This document shows, one piece after another, positions 7,733 to 16,248 of a DNA stretch of 20,755 bases; the first letter of the stretch is position 1, and every line of letters begins with the position of its first letter. The translations under genes were made by a program, and so were the position numbers. The DNA is from Bacteroidia bacterium (GTDB taxonomy: Bacteria; Bacteroidota; Bacteroidia; AKYH767-A; OLB10). Under the pieces are notes generated by a model that worked only from the letters and a program-made list of their open reading frames with translations, ran no database searches and was not told the DNA's origin. Location of the stretch: NCBI GenBank assembly GCA_025450095.1, contig JANWID010000139.1:1-20755 (forward strand), given 5' to 3'.

Positions 7733-8425
7733 CTAAGCTATCAGTTCATTTATCCGGGCTTCAGTCCGTACATCGAATTCATGAAAGATATCGCTGGTCA
7801 TTAAAGTTGTTTCCTGTTGCTGATAAGTTTTCTTTATTATTCCGTCACTAAGATAATGTATGCGGTCACAAAGCTTTCCCAAAGTCTCCAGCATATGAGA
7901 GGTAATTATGATGATTCGTTCCGGGCTGCGCAATTTCTCCAGTACGCGTGATAAGATTCGTGATGCTTCAAGGTCGAGACCGTTAAATGGTTCGTCGAGT
8001 AATAAAACCGGTTTACCTGACTTTAAAATCGCCATGAGTGCCAGCTTTTTTTTCATTCCAGTTGAATAATTTTCAATCAGGTCATCTAAAGGCAGGTTAA
8101 AAAGTTCAGCCCATCCTCCTGCATTAAAAAGTGTTTTCCCTTCGTTCCGAAACAATGACAAATATTCAATACCGTTAATGCCATGATAAAAAAATGGTTC
8201 TGTTTCCAGTAACATCAACATTTTTTTTGTCACTGGTAATCCGTTCCATGTTATCGTACCATTATCAGGTTTGATTATCCTTGATATTATTTTCAATAAA
8301 GTAGTCTTACCGGATCCATTCAATCCTACTAATCCATGTATCATTCCTGCTTCAATATTCCACGACAGGTTTTTCAATACCTGCTTATCACCGTAATTTT
8401 TCTGAAGATTATGAACCAAAATCAT
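7733..8425 (-). CDS. ABC transporter ATP-binding protein
   Basis: 230 residues, one nucleotide-binding domain with all functional motifs: Walker A GLNGSGKTT (34-42), a Q-loop region with Glu in place of Gln (LLETEPFF, about 72-79), signature YSTGMKKK (120-127), Walker B VLLLDEP (140-146) with catalytic Glu145, D-loop FNGLD, and H-loop His177 (ITSHM). The Q-to-E change and the S-T-G-M signature are common in ABC-2 type exporters (CcmA-like). Its start overlaps the 3' end of the upstream membrane gene by 17 bp, so the two are probably coupled in translation and form one transporter. The substrate is unknown. Confidence 0.93.
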   Translation of the reverse strand: MILVHNLQKNYGDKQVLKNLSWNIEAGMIHGLVGLNGSGKTTLLKIISRIIKPDNGTITWNGLPVTKKMLMLLETEPFFYHGINGIEYLSLFRNEGKTLFNAGGWAELFNLPLDDLIENYSTGMKKKLALMAILKSGKPVLLLDEPFNGLDLEASRILSRVLEKLRSPERIIIITSHMLETLGKLCDRIHYLSDGIIKKTYQQQETTLMTSDIFHEFDVRTEARINELIA

Positions 8426-9362
8426 GCAACACCGGATTTAAATTGTGAATTGCCTTCCTATAATTTCGGAAGAATACCAGTACCGGAAGCGGCAATAAAA
8501 AAGGAAGAAATAATCCCAACATGCAAACAGAATTTAGTACACTACCCGATCGGTTTATCTCCCCCGGTTGCCAGACAGCATATTTTGAAACAACAAAAAC
8601 AGCAAGATTCAATGAACCGAATACCATAAACAGAATCAGAACCCACCACCTTTCCGGGAAAAAAATACCTGCTGCTGTAATCACCGGAAGTATCGTTAGC
8701 AGATAAATGCGAACCTGGTTGTAAATTTTATTCCTGACAAAAACTTTTGCTCCCATTTGATAACTCTCTAGCATTTCCCTTGATTCTCCTTCTTCATAAA
8801 AAGAGGATAATGTTAACAGGAAAAACCAAAGTACAACAAGTGGAGCAAACGGTACCCAAACTAAAGCTATAGCTAAAATCCAAAGAAAAGCCAGTACAAT
8901 CCCCATTTTACGAAGCCCCGATTTCCATTCAAAATTCGGATCCTTAACCAGTAGTTGAAAAAAAATAAGATGATTGCTTTTTTTAGCAGTGATCTTCCAG
9001 CATGAAATACAAAGAAGGATGACTGGAAGAGATAACAGTATCAGGAGGTTTCCAAAAAATAATGAAACTATAAACAGGGGAAGTGTGAGAACAAAATACT
9101 CAGCTAAATAAACAGACACCGGGTTTTCTGCAACAGCATTAATAAATCCATGATCACGGCGTGTATAATGAACGGAAGTAATCAACAAAGAAATAATTGC
9201 CAATGCATATAAAGAGCTTTCCCGCAATTGTTGAGCCTTGGAATAAAACCCGATTGCAAGCAGAAGAAAGAGCAGCAGAAAAAATGAGTATAATAAACCC
9301 ATTGCCCGGATTTCTCTTTTAACCTGTGCCTTTCGTACCAGCAGGAAATCCAGGAACTGCAT
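8409..9362 (-). CDS. Multi-pass membrane protein, likely ABC permease partner
   Basis: 317 residues, very hydrophobic. About seven or eight membrane segments can be read, for example LLYSFFLLLFLLLAIGFY (24-41), LYALAIISLLITSVHY, YFVLTLPLFIVSLFFGNLLI, VLAFLWILAIALVWVPFAPL, IYLLTILPVITAAGIFF, WVLILFMVFGSLNLAVFVVS and SVCMLGLFLPFLLPLPVLVF. No conserved family motif is recognised. The role as permease is inferred from the 17-bp overlap with the ATPase gene and the matching topology of ABC-2 type permeases. A cytoplasmic stretch (about 135-150, KDPNFEWKSGLRK) lies mid-protein. The gene follows DUF1015 by 2 bp. Confidence 0.72.
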   Translation of the reverse strand: MQFLDFLLVRKAQVKREIRAMGLLYSFFLLLFLLLAIGFYSKAQQLRESSLYALAIISLLITSVHYTRRDHGFINAVAENPVSVYLAEYFVLTLPLFIVSLFFGNLLILLSLPVILLCISCWKITAKKSNHLIFFQLLVKDPNFEWKSGLRKMGIVLAFLWILAIALVWVPFAPLVVLWFFLLTLSSFYEEGESREMLESYQMGAKVFVRNKIYNQVRIYLLTILPVITAAGIFFPERWWVLILFMVFGSLNLAVFVVSKYAVWQPGEINRSGSVLNSVCMLGLFLPFLLPLPVLVFFRNYRKAIHNLNPVLHDFGS

Positions 9363-9364
9363 GA

Positions 9365-10609
9365 TCAGTCGAGATTATGTACTATAAGCCCACTGCGTAG
9401 TTTGGGCTCGAACCAGGTTGTTTTTGGAGGCATAATTTTTCCGGTATCGGCAATATCGATGAGCTGCTTCATGGTAACCGGATATAATGCAAAAGCAATT
9501 TTCATTTCACCCGAATTAACGCGGCGTTCCAGTTCATCCAATCCTCTGAGACCTCCTACAAATTCAATTCTCTTATCGGTGCGAAGGTCACGGATATTCA
9601 ATAAAGGATCCAGTATGCTTTCTGAAAGAATGGTCACATCCAGCACACCAATAGGATCCATATCATTATATGTTCCGGGCTTTGCAGTAAGTGAATACCA
9701 TTTTCCATCGAGATACATTCCGAAATTATGCAAGCCTGAAGGCCGGTATACAGAGTTTCCTTTTTCTTCTATTTCAAATTTTTTCTTCAACTCTTCAACA
9801 AATGACGCAGCCGAAAATCCGTTCAGATCTTTAACAACGCGATTGTAGTCCATGATTGCAAGCTGATCATCCGGAAAATGTACTGCAAGGAAATAGTTGT
9901 ACTCTTCATTTCCGGTGTGGCCCGGATTACGTTCCCGCATTTCCCTTCCAACTAAGGCAGCAGCAGCAGTACGATGATGTCCGTCGGCAACATAAGTAGA
10001 TTTGATTTTAGAAAATTCAAAAATGATCTGCCGGATGATGGCATCATCTTTTATTACCCAAAAAGTGTGGCTGATTCCATCATCTGCTGTAAAGTTATAT
10101 TCGGGTTGTCCCATTATAACCTGGTTTACTAATTCATCCAGTGATGAAACTTTGGGATATGCAAAGAACACCGGTTCGTAATTAAGGTGACTGTATCTCA
10201 CGTGATTTTTGCGGTCTTCTTCTTTGTCGGGCCTGGTTAATTCGTGTTTCTTTATTACATCATTAAAATAATCATCAATTGATGCGCATCCTACAATGCC
10301 GTTTTGTTTCCTTCCATTCATGGTCTGCTGATAAATGTAAAGGCATTCCTTATTTTCGGAGAAGAAAATACCATCCCGAATCATTCGGTCAAAATTTTCC
10401 TTTCCTTTCTTATATATCTCGGGGGCATAATGATCGAAATCATCCGGGAAATCTATTTCCGGCTTTATAATATGATAAAATGAATCAGGGTTTCCGGAAC
10501 ATTCAGCCCTTGCCTCCTTTTCATTAAGCACATCATAAGGCTTAGAAGCCACCTGTGCCACTTTTTCTGCTGTCGGGCGTATGCCCCTGAATGCTTTTAA
10601 GATTGCCAT
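9365..10609 (-). CDS. DUF1015 family protein (serine-cluster associated)
   Basis: 414 residues, close to full family length. The N-terminus MAILKAFRGIRPTAEKVAQVASKPYDVL is the family opening, and the conserved YVADGHHRTAAAAL motif lies mid-protein, followed by HFPDDQLAIMDYNRVV. The end, PPKTTWFEPKLRSGLIVHNLD, is also typical. It is cytoplasmic and its biochemical function is not known. In many Bacteroidota and Clostridia it lies beside serA and serC, which has suggested a link to serine metabolism (established context, not proof). Here it is the first gene of a four-gene unit leading into an ABC transporter and a hydrolase, and it is separated from serA by a divergent secreted-protein gene. 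Confidence 0.9.
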   Translation of the reverse strand: MAILKAFRGIRPTAEKVAQVASKPYDVLNEKEARAECSGNPDSFYHIIKPEIDFPDDFDHYAPEIYKKGKENFDRMIRDGIFFSENKECLYIYQQTMNGRKQNGIVGCASIDDYFNDVIKKHELTRPDKEEDRKNHVRYSHLNYEPVFFAYPKVSSLDELVNQVIMGQPEYNFTADDGISHTFWVIKDDAIIRQIIFEFSKIKSTYVADGHHRTAAAALVGREMRERNPGHTGNEEYNYFLAVHFPDDQLAIMDYNRVVKDLNGFSAASFVEELKKKFEIEEKGNSVYRPSGLHNFGMYLDGKWYSLTAKPGTYNDMDPIGVLDVTILSESILDPLLNIRDLRTDKRIEFVGGLRGLDELERRVNSGEMKIAFALYPVTMKQLIDIADTGKIMPPKTTWFEPKLRSGLIVHNLD

Positions 10610-10939
10610 ACTGAAACCATTATTGGGACGGCAAAGAAATAGCTTTTAAGACATTATTACAAGGACTCCGCTATAATAATTGAATAGGGCAGCCTGGTTA
10701 ACGGCTCAAATTTATTACCGCTTGATCAGTAACCTAACCATTTGCTAAGTATTGTAAAAATTGCCCTGATGGTAGCCATAATTTTGAATCGAAATTGAAA
10801 GCAGCATTATTATCAGCATTATGAAAATGTTAAAATAATAAAAACTGCTAACCACTAAAATAACCGTTTAGTCACTCAATTCTAACACTAAGTTCAAACC
10901 ATTCAAAACATCTTTGCCCTCATTAAACCACCAAACAAA
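10610..10939. other. Divergent intergenic region between DUF1015 and the propeller gene
   Basis: 330 bp of AT-rich non-coding sequence that must hold both promoters. Candidate -7 boxes are TAAATTTG on the minus strand (10707-10714) and TAATTTTG on the plus strand (10779-10786). Neither has a well-spaced TTTG, so assignment is weak. CATCTTTG at 10909-10916 is one mismatch from consensus and nearer the plus-strand ATG. I see no RNA structure or repeat. Confidence 0.4.
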
Positions 10940-12580
10940 ATGAAAAAGACAATCTTCCTTATCGTAGCCAGTAAAATCCTGATAATATCGGCGTATGCTC
11001 AAACAATGCAGGCCAACTGGTCAGTTGCCGGCGGAGGATCCGGTAATGAACTCGTAAAGGAAATCTGCCTCACCAATGCAAATGAGCTCCTTGTTGCAGG
11101 AACATTTTCCGGATCAATGGATCTGGAAGGGACAACTTATAACAGTGTTGCCGGGGGAAGTGATATTTTCATTATTAAATACAACTCTTCAAATACGATT
11201 TCCTGGGTTAAAACTTTTGGTAACGCCTGTAATGAACAACTGGCTGGGATCACATCAGATGCTGCAGGAAACATCTATCTCACCGGTTCATTTTATAATT
11301 CATTGTCTATCGATAATACTACAGTGATGTCGGCAGGGTCAGAAGATTTATTTATTACTTCACTAAATGCGGACGGTAATCTGAACTGGCTACAATCCTA
11401 TGGAAGTACCGGAACTGACGCAGGAACTGCAATTAAAGCATCACCTGATGGAACTGTAATACTTGCCGCTACACTCACTAATAATACTTTCCCTGTTGCA
11501 GACCAGGTTTCAACTGGTATCTCTGCAAACGTAGCTAAACTTACAGCTGCCGGAATTTTACTCTGGAGCAATTGTGAATCCGGTGATGCAACTGGTAATA
11601 TCAGCATTGATGATATTGCGATTGATCCGTCAGGAACTGTATTTGTAACAGGAAGTTTTTTCGGAAATGTTGATGCCGGAGATAATGGTGCAATTTCATT
11701 GCAGTCAAATGTAAATACGCTCTGGGTAGGAAGTTATACGTCAGAAGGATCTGCGAACTACGTAAGCGTACCAGTAATGAACGCTTCCAATATGAATGGC
11801 GGCCGCGCGATTGCCTTAAACAATGATTCACACCCTATCGTAGCTGGTTATACCACCGGTGCAATAACAATAGGAAGCAACAGTTATCTATCGGCTGATT
11901 GTGATGTTATGTTATTTGAGCTTGATGCAACCGGTTCACCACTCTGGTCATCAGTTATTATTGCGCCGGGATATCAGCAACCCAACAAAATTGCATTGAA
12001 CGATTTTGGTTCAGTCGGAATTACCGGATTGTATGTAGATAATTTTAACAACGGATCTGTAAATTTATCCAATATGGGAGGCAGTGATGGATTTTTCATG
12101 CTGTATGAGAATGGATCAATTGCAGGCCTGGAGACATTACAAAGCATAGGAAATGATAATGCACTAACTATTGTAGTCCGTGAAGAGGAATTTATTGTTG
12201 CAGGAAATTATTCAGGCAATTCCGCTTCAGTGATAAATCTCGGGAACTTGTTATACCAGTCAAACGGAGGCAATGATTTCTTTATGGTATCGTTTACCAA
12301 AAATCTATCTACCGGACTTTCATACCAGGAAAATAAAATTAAAGTGCAGGCTTACCCGAATCCCGCTTCATCGTATATAAATTTCTCTGGTAATTTCAGT
12401 TCAGAGAAGGCAAGCATTTTTGTTTATTCTGTAGAGGGCAGATTAGTTTTATCGACAATAGCTGATCCTGGATTTTCTTCAGAGATCACACTAAATACAT
12501 CCGGACTTAACCCGGGTAATTATATTGCCGTGATTGATGATTCAGGTAATAAATCATCTGTATCATTCATGATCCGGTAA
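10940..12580 (+). CDS. Secreted seven-repeat propeller-like protein with T9SS sorting domain
   Basis: 546 residues. Signal peptide 1-20 (KILIISAYA-QT). From about residue 35 to 455 there are seven imperfect repeats of about 60 residues. Each holds a strand such as LLVAGTFSG, IYLTGSFYN, VILAATLTN, VFVTGSFFG, PIVAGYTTG, VGITGLYVD or FIVAGNYSG, then a G/S-D-x-F/L-hydrophobic strand and, in several, a W-x-x-S/T-x-G turn. This is the pattern of SBBP-type beta-propeller repeats, and seven copies fit one closed propeller. The last 75 or so residues (AYPNPASSYINFSG ... YIAVIDDSG) are a T9SS sorting domain. No enzyme motif is seen; a binding or adhesion role at the cell surface is inferred. The gene sits between DUF1015 and serA on the opposite strand. 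Confidence 0.85.
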   Translation: MKKTIFLIVASKILIISAYAQTMQANWSVAGGGSGNELVKEICLTNANELLVAGTFSGSMDLEGTTYNSVAGGSDIFIIKYNSSNTISWVKTFGNACNEQLAGITSDAAGNIYLTGSFYNSLSIDNTTVMSAGSEDLFITSLNADGNLNWLQSYGSTGTDAGTAIKASPDGTVILAATLTNNTFPVADQVSTGISANVAKLTAAGILLWSNCESGDATGNISIDDIAIDPSGTVFVTGSFFGNVDAGDNGAISLQSNVNTLWVGSYTSEGSANYVSVPVMNASNMNGGRAIALNNDSHPIVAGYTTGAITIGSNSYLSADCDVMLFELDATGSPLWSSVIIAPGYQQPNKIALNDFGSVGITGLYVDNFNNGSVNLSNMGGSDGFFMLYENGSIAGLETLQSIGNDNALTIVVREEEFIVAGNYSGNSASVINLGNLLYQSNGGNDFFMVSFTKNLSTGLSYQENKIKVQAYPNPASSYINFSGNFSSEKASIFVYSVEGRLVLSTIADPGFSSEITLNTSGLNPGNYIAVIDDSGNKSSVSFMIR

Positions 12581-12602
12581 ATTAACGCAACCTGAATTGG
12601 CG

Positions 12603-12628
12603 ACCCGGTTATTTGATAGCCGGGTTTT
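12603..12628 (+). terminator. Terminator-like hairpin after the propeller gene
   Basis: ACCCGG (12603-12608) pairs with CCGGGT (12620-12625) across an 11-nt loop and is followed by a short T run. Located 22 bp after the stop codon. Confidence 0.55.
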
Positions 12629-12727
12629 GCTGTTTATATAAATTAAGAAAATGGTACTGAAAAAACATGGATTGTATTTTAAACAGAAAACTAGTAAGAA
12701 GAGGAGGCTTTTACAATATATTATTGA

Positions 12728-13696
12728 TCAATTCTTAAAAAGCTGCACCACTTTAGTTGCAAGTTCAATTCCGATTCTTTCCTGTGCTTCTTTTGTGGAG
12801 CCGCCGATATGAGGAGTCAGTAAAACCCTGGGATGCTCTCTGAGTTCTTTACGTATCAACGGCTCTCCTTCAAAAACATCGAGAGCAACGTTTGAAATAT
12901 GATTCCTGTTCAGCGCTTCCAGTAAAGCGGTTTCGGAAAGCGCTCCTCCCCTTGCGGTATTTACCAAACCAACGCCTGGTTTCATCATAGCAAGTTCTTT
13001 AGCGCCGATAATAGGTTCAGATCCTTTCGGAAATGGCACATGTAAGGTGATGTATTCGCTTTGCCTGAGCAGATCTTCAAATGGAACACACTTCACAAGG
13101 ATGGTTAATGGAGTATTATCCGGGGTTCTGAAAAAATCCATCTCAATCCGGATGTCCATAGCGTGCAGTTTAAATGGCAACACTTTCATGCCGAGTCCTA
13201 GCGCCATGCGTGCAACAGCCTGCCCGATTTTCCCGAAGCCTATAATTCCAAGAGTTTTACCCCGGAGTTCCGTGCCGGAAGAATATCTTTTTTTAAGAGT
13301 TTCAAATTGTTCGCGCGTATCGCACCCTGGCATAGAACGGTGCGCATCATATAGATGTCGACTCATTGAAAACAGGCTCGCAAATACAAGTTCTGCAACC
13401 GATTGTGAACTTGCTTCGGGAGTATTCACAACATGAACTCCCTTATCCTTCGCATATGCCACGTCGATATTGTCCATCCCCACTCCTGCCCTTCCGATTA
13501 GTTTCAGATTATTGCAAGCATCGATGTGTTCTTTTCTAACTTGTGTGGCGCTCCGCACCAGGATTCCATCAAAATTCTTTAATCCCTGAACAAGATTTTC
13601 CTGTGGAATTTTCTCTGTGCTTATTTCAAATCCTGCATCAGTAAAAATTTTTTTTCCTGCAGCATCAATGCCATCATTGGCTAAAATACGAATCAT
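12728..13696 (-). CDS. serA: D-3-phosphoglycerate dehydrogenase, short form
   Basis: 322 residues. It catalyses the first step of serine synthesis, oxidising 3-phosphoglycerate to 3-phosphohydroxypyruvate. The substrate-binding half has GRAGVGMDNIDV (68-79) and VNTPEASSQSVAELV. The nucleotide domain has GFGKIG (153-158). The catalytic residues are Arg249 (NTARGG), Glu278 (DVFEGEP) and His296 (TPHIGGS). It stops right after the catalytic domains, so it lacks the C-terminal ASB and ACT domains of longer SerA and should not be inhibited by serine through ACT. The residue after the second strand of the nucleotide fold, usually the Asp that binds the NAD ribose, seems to be Lys176 (KVLPFK). It lies 34 bp downstream of serC, which supports SerA over other 2-hydroxyacid dehydrogenases. 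Confidence 0.88.
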   Translation of the reverse strand: MIRILANDGIDAAGKKIFTDAGFEISTEKIPQENLVQGLKNFDGILVRSATQVRKEHIDACNNLKLIGRAGVGMDNIDVAYAKDKGVHVVNTPEASSQSVAELVFASLFSMSRHLYDAHRSMPGCDTREQFETLKKRYSSGTELRGKTLGIIGFGKIGQAVARMALGLGMKVLPFKLHAMDIRIEMDFFRTPDNTPLTILVKCVPFEDLLRQSEYITLHVPFPKGSEPIIGAKELAMMKPGVGLVNTARGGALSETALLEALNRNHISNVALDVFEGEPLIRKELREHPRVLLTPHIGGSTKEAQERIGIELATKVVQLFKN

Positions 13697-13730
13697 GATT
13701 ATTTTTTTAAATACAGCATTCGAAAACTGA

Positions 13731-14801
13731 TCATACTGTTTTCATTGCAAATTCTTTCATCAGCCCGGTCAATGCCTTAACACTTTCAACAGGCAGTGCA
13801 TTATAAAGTGAGGCACGGTAACCTCCCACGGAACGGTGACCCTTAAGTCCGATAACTCCTGCAGCTTTCAGTATACTGCTGAATTCGTCCTCCAATTCTG
13901 GTTTTTCGAGCAGAAAGCAGGCATTCATATCCGAACGGACTTCTTTAGCTGCCGTTCCTCTAAACAAAGGATTGGAGTCTATTTCGGCATATAATAAATC
14001 CGATTTCTCCCTGTTGATCTTTTCAATTGCGGGAACACCACCGATTGATTTCAGCCATTCGAGTGTAAGCATGCAAACATAAATCGGGAAAACCGGGGGT
14101 GTGTTGTAAAGTGAATCTGCTTCGATATGGGTCTGGTAATCCATCATGGTAGGAAGTGTTCTTCCCGATTTACCACAGATACCGTTTTTAATGATAACGA
14201 GAGTAACTCCTGCCGGTCCCATATTTTTTTGTGCCCCGGCGTAGATCAGGTCAAAGGCAGAAACATCAACAGGTCTGCTGAAAATATCACTCGACATATC
14301 ACAAACCACGGGTACCGGTGATTTGGGGAATGATTTCATCTGTGTACCGTAAATGGTATTGTTAGATGTGATGTGCAGGTAAGCCGCATCAGCAGGAATG
14401 TTATACTCCCCTGGGATATATGAAAAATTTTTATCCTTTGAAGACGCAATAATTTCTGTAGTCCCCTGGATCTTCGCTTCTTTTATGGCTTTACTTGCCC
14501 ACACTCCCGATTCCACATATGCGGCTTTCCCTCCTGTTGGTAAAAGATTCATAGGAACCATCGCAAATTGAGTGCTGGCACCTCCCTGTAGAAACAGGAT
14601 GGAATAATTATCCGGAACCTGCAGTAATTCCTTAACCAGTGATTTGGCATTTTGCAGGATTGCTTCGAAATCTTTACTACGATGAGATATCTCCAGAAGT
14701 GATAAACCGGAACCGTTAAGATCTATAACGGCTTCCGCCGCTTTTTTAAGTGCGCTTTCAGGAAGGATGCCAGGTCCGGCTCCAAAATTGTGCTTTTTCA
14801 T
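13731..14801 (-). CDS. serC: Phosphoserine aminotransferase
   Basis: 356 residues from the ATG at 14801. A PLP-dependent class V aminotransferase, it converts 3-phosphohydroxypyruvate and glutamate to phosphoserine and 2-oxoglutarate. Signatures: N-terminal KKHNFGAGPGILP, EISHRSKDF, FLQGGASTQFAMVPMNL, the ITSNNTIYGTQ segment, DMSSDIFSRPVDVS, and the PLP-binding lysine Lys192 in YAGAQKNMGPAG. The C-terminal KGHRSVGGYRASLYNALP is the family substrate-binding arginine region. A TTG at 14819 would add six residues, but the family starts within a few residues of HNFxAGP, so the ATG is chosen. serA follows in the same direction; a serB phosphatase is not in the window. Confidence 0.96.
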   Translation of the reverse strand: MKKHNFGAGPGILPESALKKAAEAVIDLNGSGLSLLEISHRSKDFEAILQNAKSLVKELLQVPDNYSILFLQGGASTQFAMVPMNLLPTGGKAAYVESGVWASKAIKEAKIQGTTEIIASSKDKNFSYIPGEYNIPADAAYLHITSNNTIYGTQMKSFPKSPVPVVCDMSSDIFSRPVDVSAFDLIYAGAQKNMGPAGVTLVIIKNGICGKSGRTLPTMMDYQTHIEADSLYNTPPVFPIYVCMLTLEWLKSIGGVPAIEKINREKSDLLYAEIDSNPLFRGTAAKEVRSDMNACFLLEKPELEDEFSSILKAAGVIGLKGHRSVGGYRASLYNALPVESVKALTGLMKEFAMKTV

Positions 14802-14867
14802 AGAATCAGTTTTATACAATGCAAATTAACAAAATTGAAATGTGCCTTACATTTTGGGAAATCAAAT

Positions 14868-15722
14868 TCATTTCCTTTCACCAGGATTACGCATATCCAG
14901 GTTTGATTTATAGTGCCAAAGACCTTTCTTGAACTGGTAACCATCATAAGTAAAATCGGGTCCGTAATGCTGGTATTGTCCCTTTAAGGAAGGTGATGAA
15001 GGAGACAAATGATCAAATACGATCATTTTCTTTTTCTTTTCATACCGAAGTAACATTACAGCCTGGGCGTTGAATTCAAAAATTACCCGGTGCTTTTTGG
15101 TTTTACCATCAGTGAAGACAGGTAACCCGAATGTAACATCATTAAATTCATCGAATGCAATTACATCGATGACTTTGCGTGTGCTCATGCGGTTGTTTCC
15201 TTTCCATCCAACGACAAAATAATATGTTTTCTTTTGAATCTTCTTTTCAAAAATATCATAGTAAATTGCCCCATACCAGGTATCAGGTCTAAGTTCTGCT
15301 TTCTCAGCTTCTGATGATGTGGTATCAGTTTCAATCAATCCTGTGGTTTTAAGCTTACCGGAAACAGAATTGTGAAACTGAAGTATTCCAAAATGCCGGA
15401 ATGTGCCATCCTTACGGGATGCGATGAGCCAGGTATAAATACGTAATTTCCCGTCCGGTGAATTTTTAACAGAGATTGATTTCAGGGAATCAAAAGGGTA
15501 TTTGAAAGTTGCCTCATCACTCAGAAGATCGAAAAAAACAGGATTGAACGCCGCCAGAGCAGCTTCACGCACCGGGTCAGTACTTCCTCTCGATATGCTG
15601 TCGGCAAGTTGCTTCAGTTGTAGCTCGGTTTCCCTGATTTTTTCATTCGATAACCCGGTAGATTGTGCTGCTGTAAATAAAGGAACCAATACCAACCATA
15701 ATATCGCGGATCCAGTTTTCAT
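14868..15722 (-). CDS. Secreted or periplasmic protein of unknown function
   Basis: 284 residues. A Sec signal peptide (MKTGSAILWLVLVPLFTAAQ-STG, cleavage near residue 20) and no later membrane segment, so it is probably periplasmic. The mature part is a charged mixed alpha/beta chain with Lys-rich patches (FEKKIQKKTYYFVVGWKGNN, LRYEKKKKMIVFDHLSP) and an ending GPDFTYDGYQFKKGLWHYKSN. I do not recognise a named family, though similar proteins occur beside serine and acyl-CoA reductase genes in Bacteroidota as far as I recall. No catalytic motif or T9SS domain. It is 66 bp upstream of serC in the same direction and may share its transcript. The strong ferredoxin terminator upstream isolates it from that gene. 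Confidence 0.72.
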   Translation of the reverse strand: MKTGSAILWLVLVPLFTAAQSTGLSNEKIRETELQLKQLADSISRGSTDPVREAALAAFNPVFFDLLSDEATFKYPFDSLKSISVKNSPDGKLRIYTWLIASRKDGTFRHFGILQFHNSVSGKLKTTGLIETDTTSSEAEKAELRPDTWYGAIYYDIFEKKIQKKTYYFVVGWKGNNRMSTRKVIDVIAFDEFNDVTFGLPVFTDGKTKKHRVIFEFNAQAVMLLRYEKKKKMIVFDHLSPSSPSLKGQYQHYGPDFTYDGYQFKKGLWHYKSNLDMRNPGERK

Positions 15723-15763
15723 CTTCAGAAAATAGCTGCTCGGATTCAGTTGTAACTCAGGTT

Positions 15764-15800
15764 AAAAAAAAACCGCTCCTGCCTCTGATGGAACGGTTTT
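15764..15800 (-). terminator. Rho-independent terminator of the ferredoxin gene
   Basis: Read on minus, AAAACCGTTCC pairs with GGAGCGGTTTT (11 bp with one T-G pair, loop about 10 nt) and is followed by a run of nine T that includes the end of the stem. It lies 23 bp past the ferredoxin stop codon. Confidence 0.88.
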
Positions 15801-15822
15801 AAATATTTTTTGGTATCGGGAA

Positions 15823-16170
15823 TCACACATGCATGCGGCTTTTCTTTGCCAATAATTCATCTTTGCTTTCACGAACATTTTCATCGTCAACGCAACAGTC
15901 TACAGGACAAACAGCAGCACACTGCGGTTCATCATGAAAGCCTACGCACTCGGTGCATTTATCTGAAACAATGTAATATACATCCATGGAAACAGGAGGT
16001 TGCGGAGCACTGGCATCCACTTCAGAACCATCCATTCTGGCGAACATTCCTTTAACAGTGGTTCCATCAGAAAAACGCCATTCTGCACCACCCTCGTAAA
16101 TTGCATTATTGGGACATTCTGGTTCACATGCACCGCAGTTGATGCATTCATCGGTAATCTTGATTGCCAT
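15823..16170 (-). CDS. 2[4Fe-4S] ferredoxin, Allochromatium-like
   Basis: 115 residues from the ATG at 16170. A cytoplasmic low-potential electron carrier. Motif one is C9-x2-C12-x2-C15-x3-C19-P. Motif two is C72-x2-C75-x8-C84-x3-C88-P, where the eight-residue insertion between the second and third cysteines is the mark of Allochromatium-type 8Fe ferredoxins with very negative, split potentials. A roughly 50-residue linker separates the two motifs, and two further cysteines (92, 93) follow the last motif. An in-frame ATG at 16254 would add 28 residues unlike ferredoxins, overlap the divergent gene's start and read through both promoters, so it is rejected. It is divergent from acyl-CoA reductase; a functional pairing is inferred. 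Confidence 0.93.
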   Translation of the reverse strand: MAIKITDECINCGACEPECPNNAIYEGGAEWRFSDGTTVKGMFARMDGSEVDASAPQPPVSMDVYYIVSDKCTECVGFHDEPQCAAVCPVDCCVDDENVRESKDELLAKKSRMHV

Positions 16171-16195
16171 AATAATTCTTTTAGTTATATTTTTG
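16164..16195 (+). promoter_or_regulatory. Candidate promoter of the acyl-CoA reductase gene
   Basis: TATTTTTG (16188-16195) matches TAnnTTTG, with TTG at 16164-16166 and a 21-bp spacer. The start would be near 16202, giving a leader of about 47 nt. It sits back to back with the ferredoxin promoter. Confidence 0.55.
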
Positions 16196-16200
16196 AACCA

Positions 16201-16230
16201 CAAATATAAATACAATTGTTTCCGTTTCAA
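16201..16230 (-). promoter_or_regulatory. Promoter of the ferredoxin gene
   Basis: On minus: TTG (16228-16230), 19-bp spacer, TATATTTG (16201-16208), a good match to the Bacteroidota consensus. Expected start about 16194, leaving a 24-nt leader before the ATG at 16170. Confidence 0.7.
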
Positions 16231-16248
16231 GGATTCATATAAAAATTC

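Noticed and set aside
9402..9848. 148-codon plus-strand open frame
   Set aside because: Lies wholly antisense to DUF1015, which has clear family motifs; composition is that of a shadow frame.
13047..13436. 129-codon plus-strand open frame
   Set aside because: Antisense to the catalytic core of serA; no recognisable domain.
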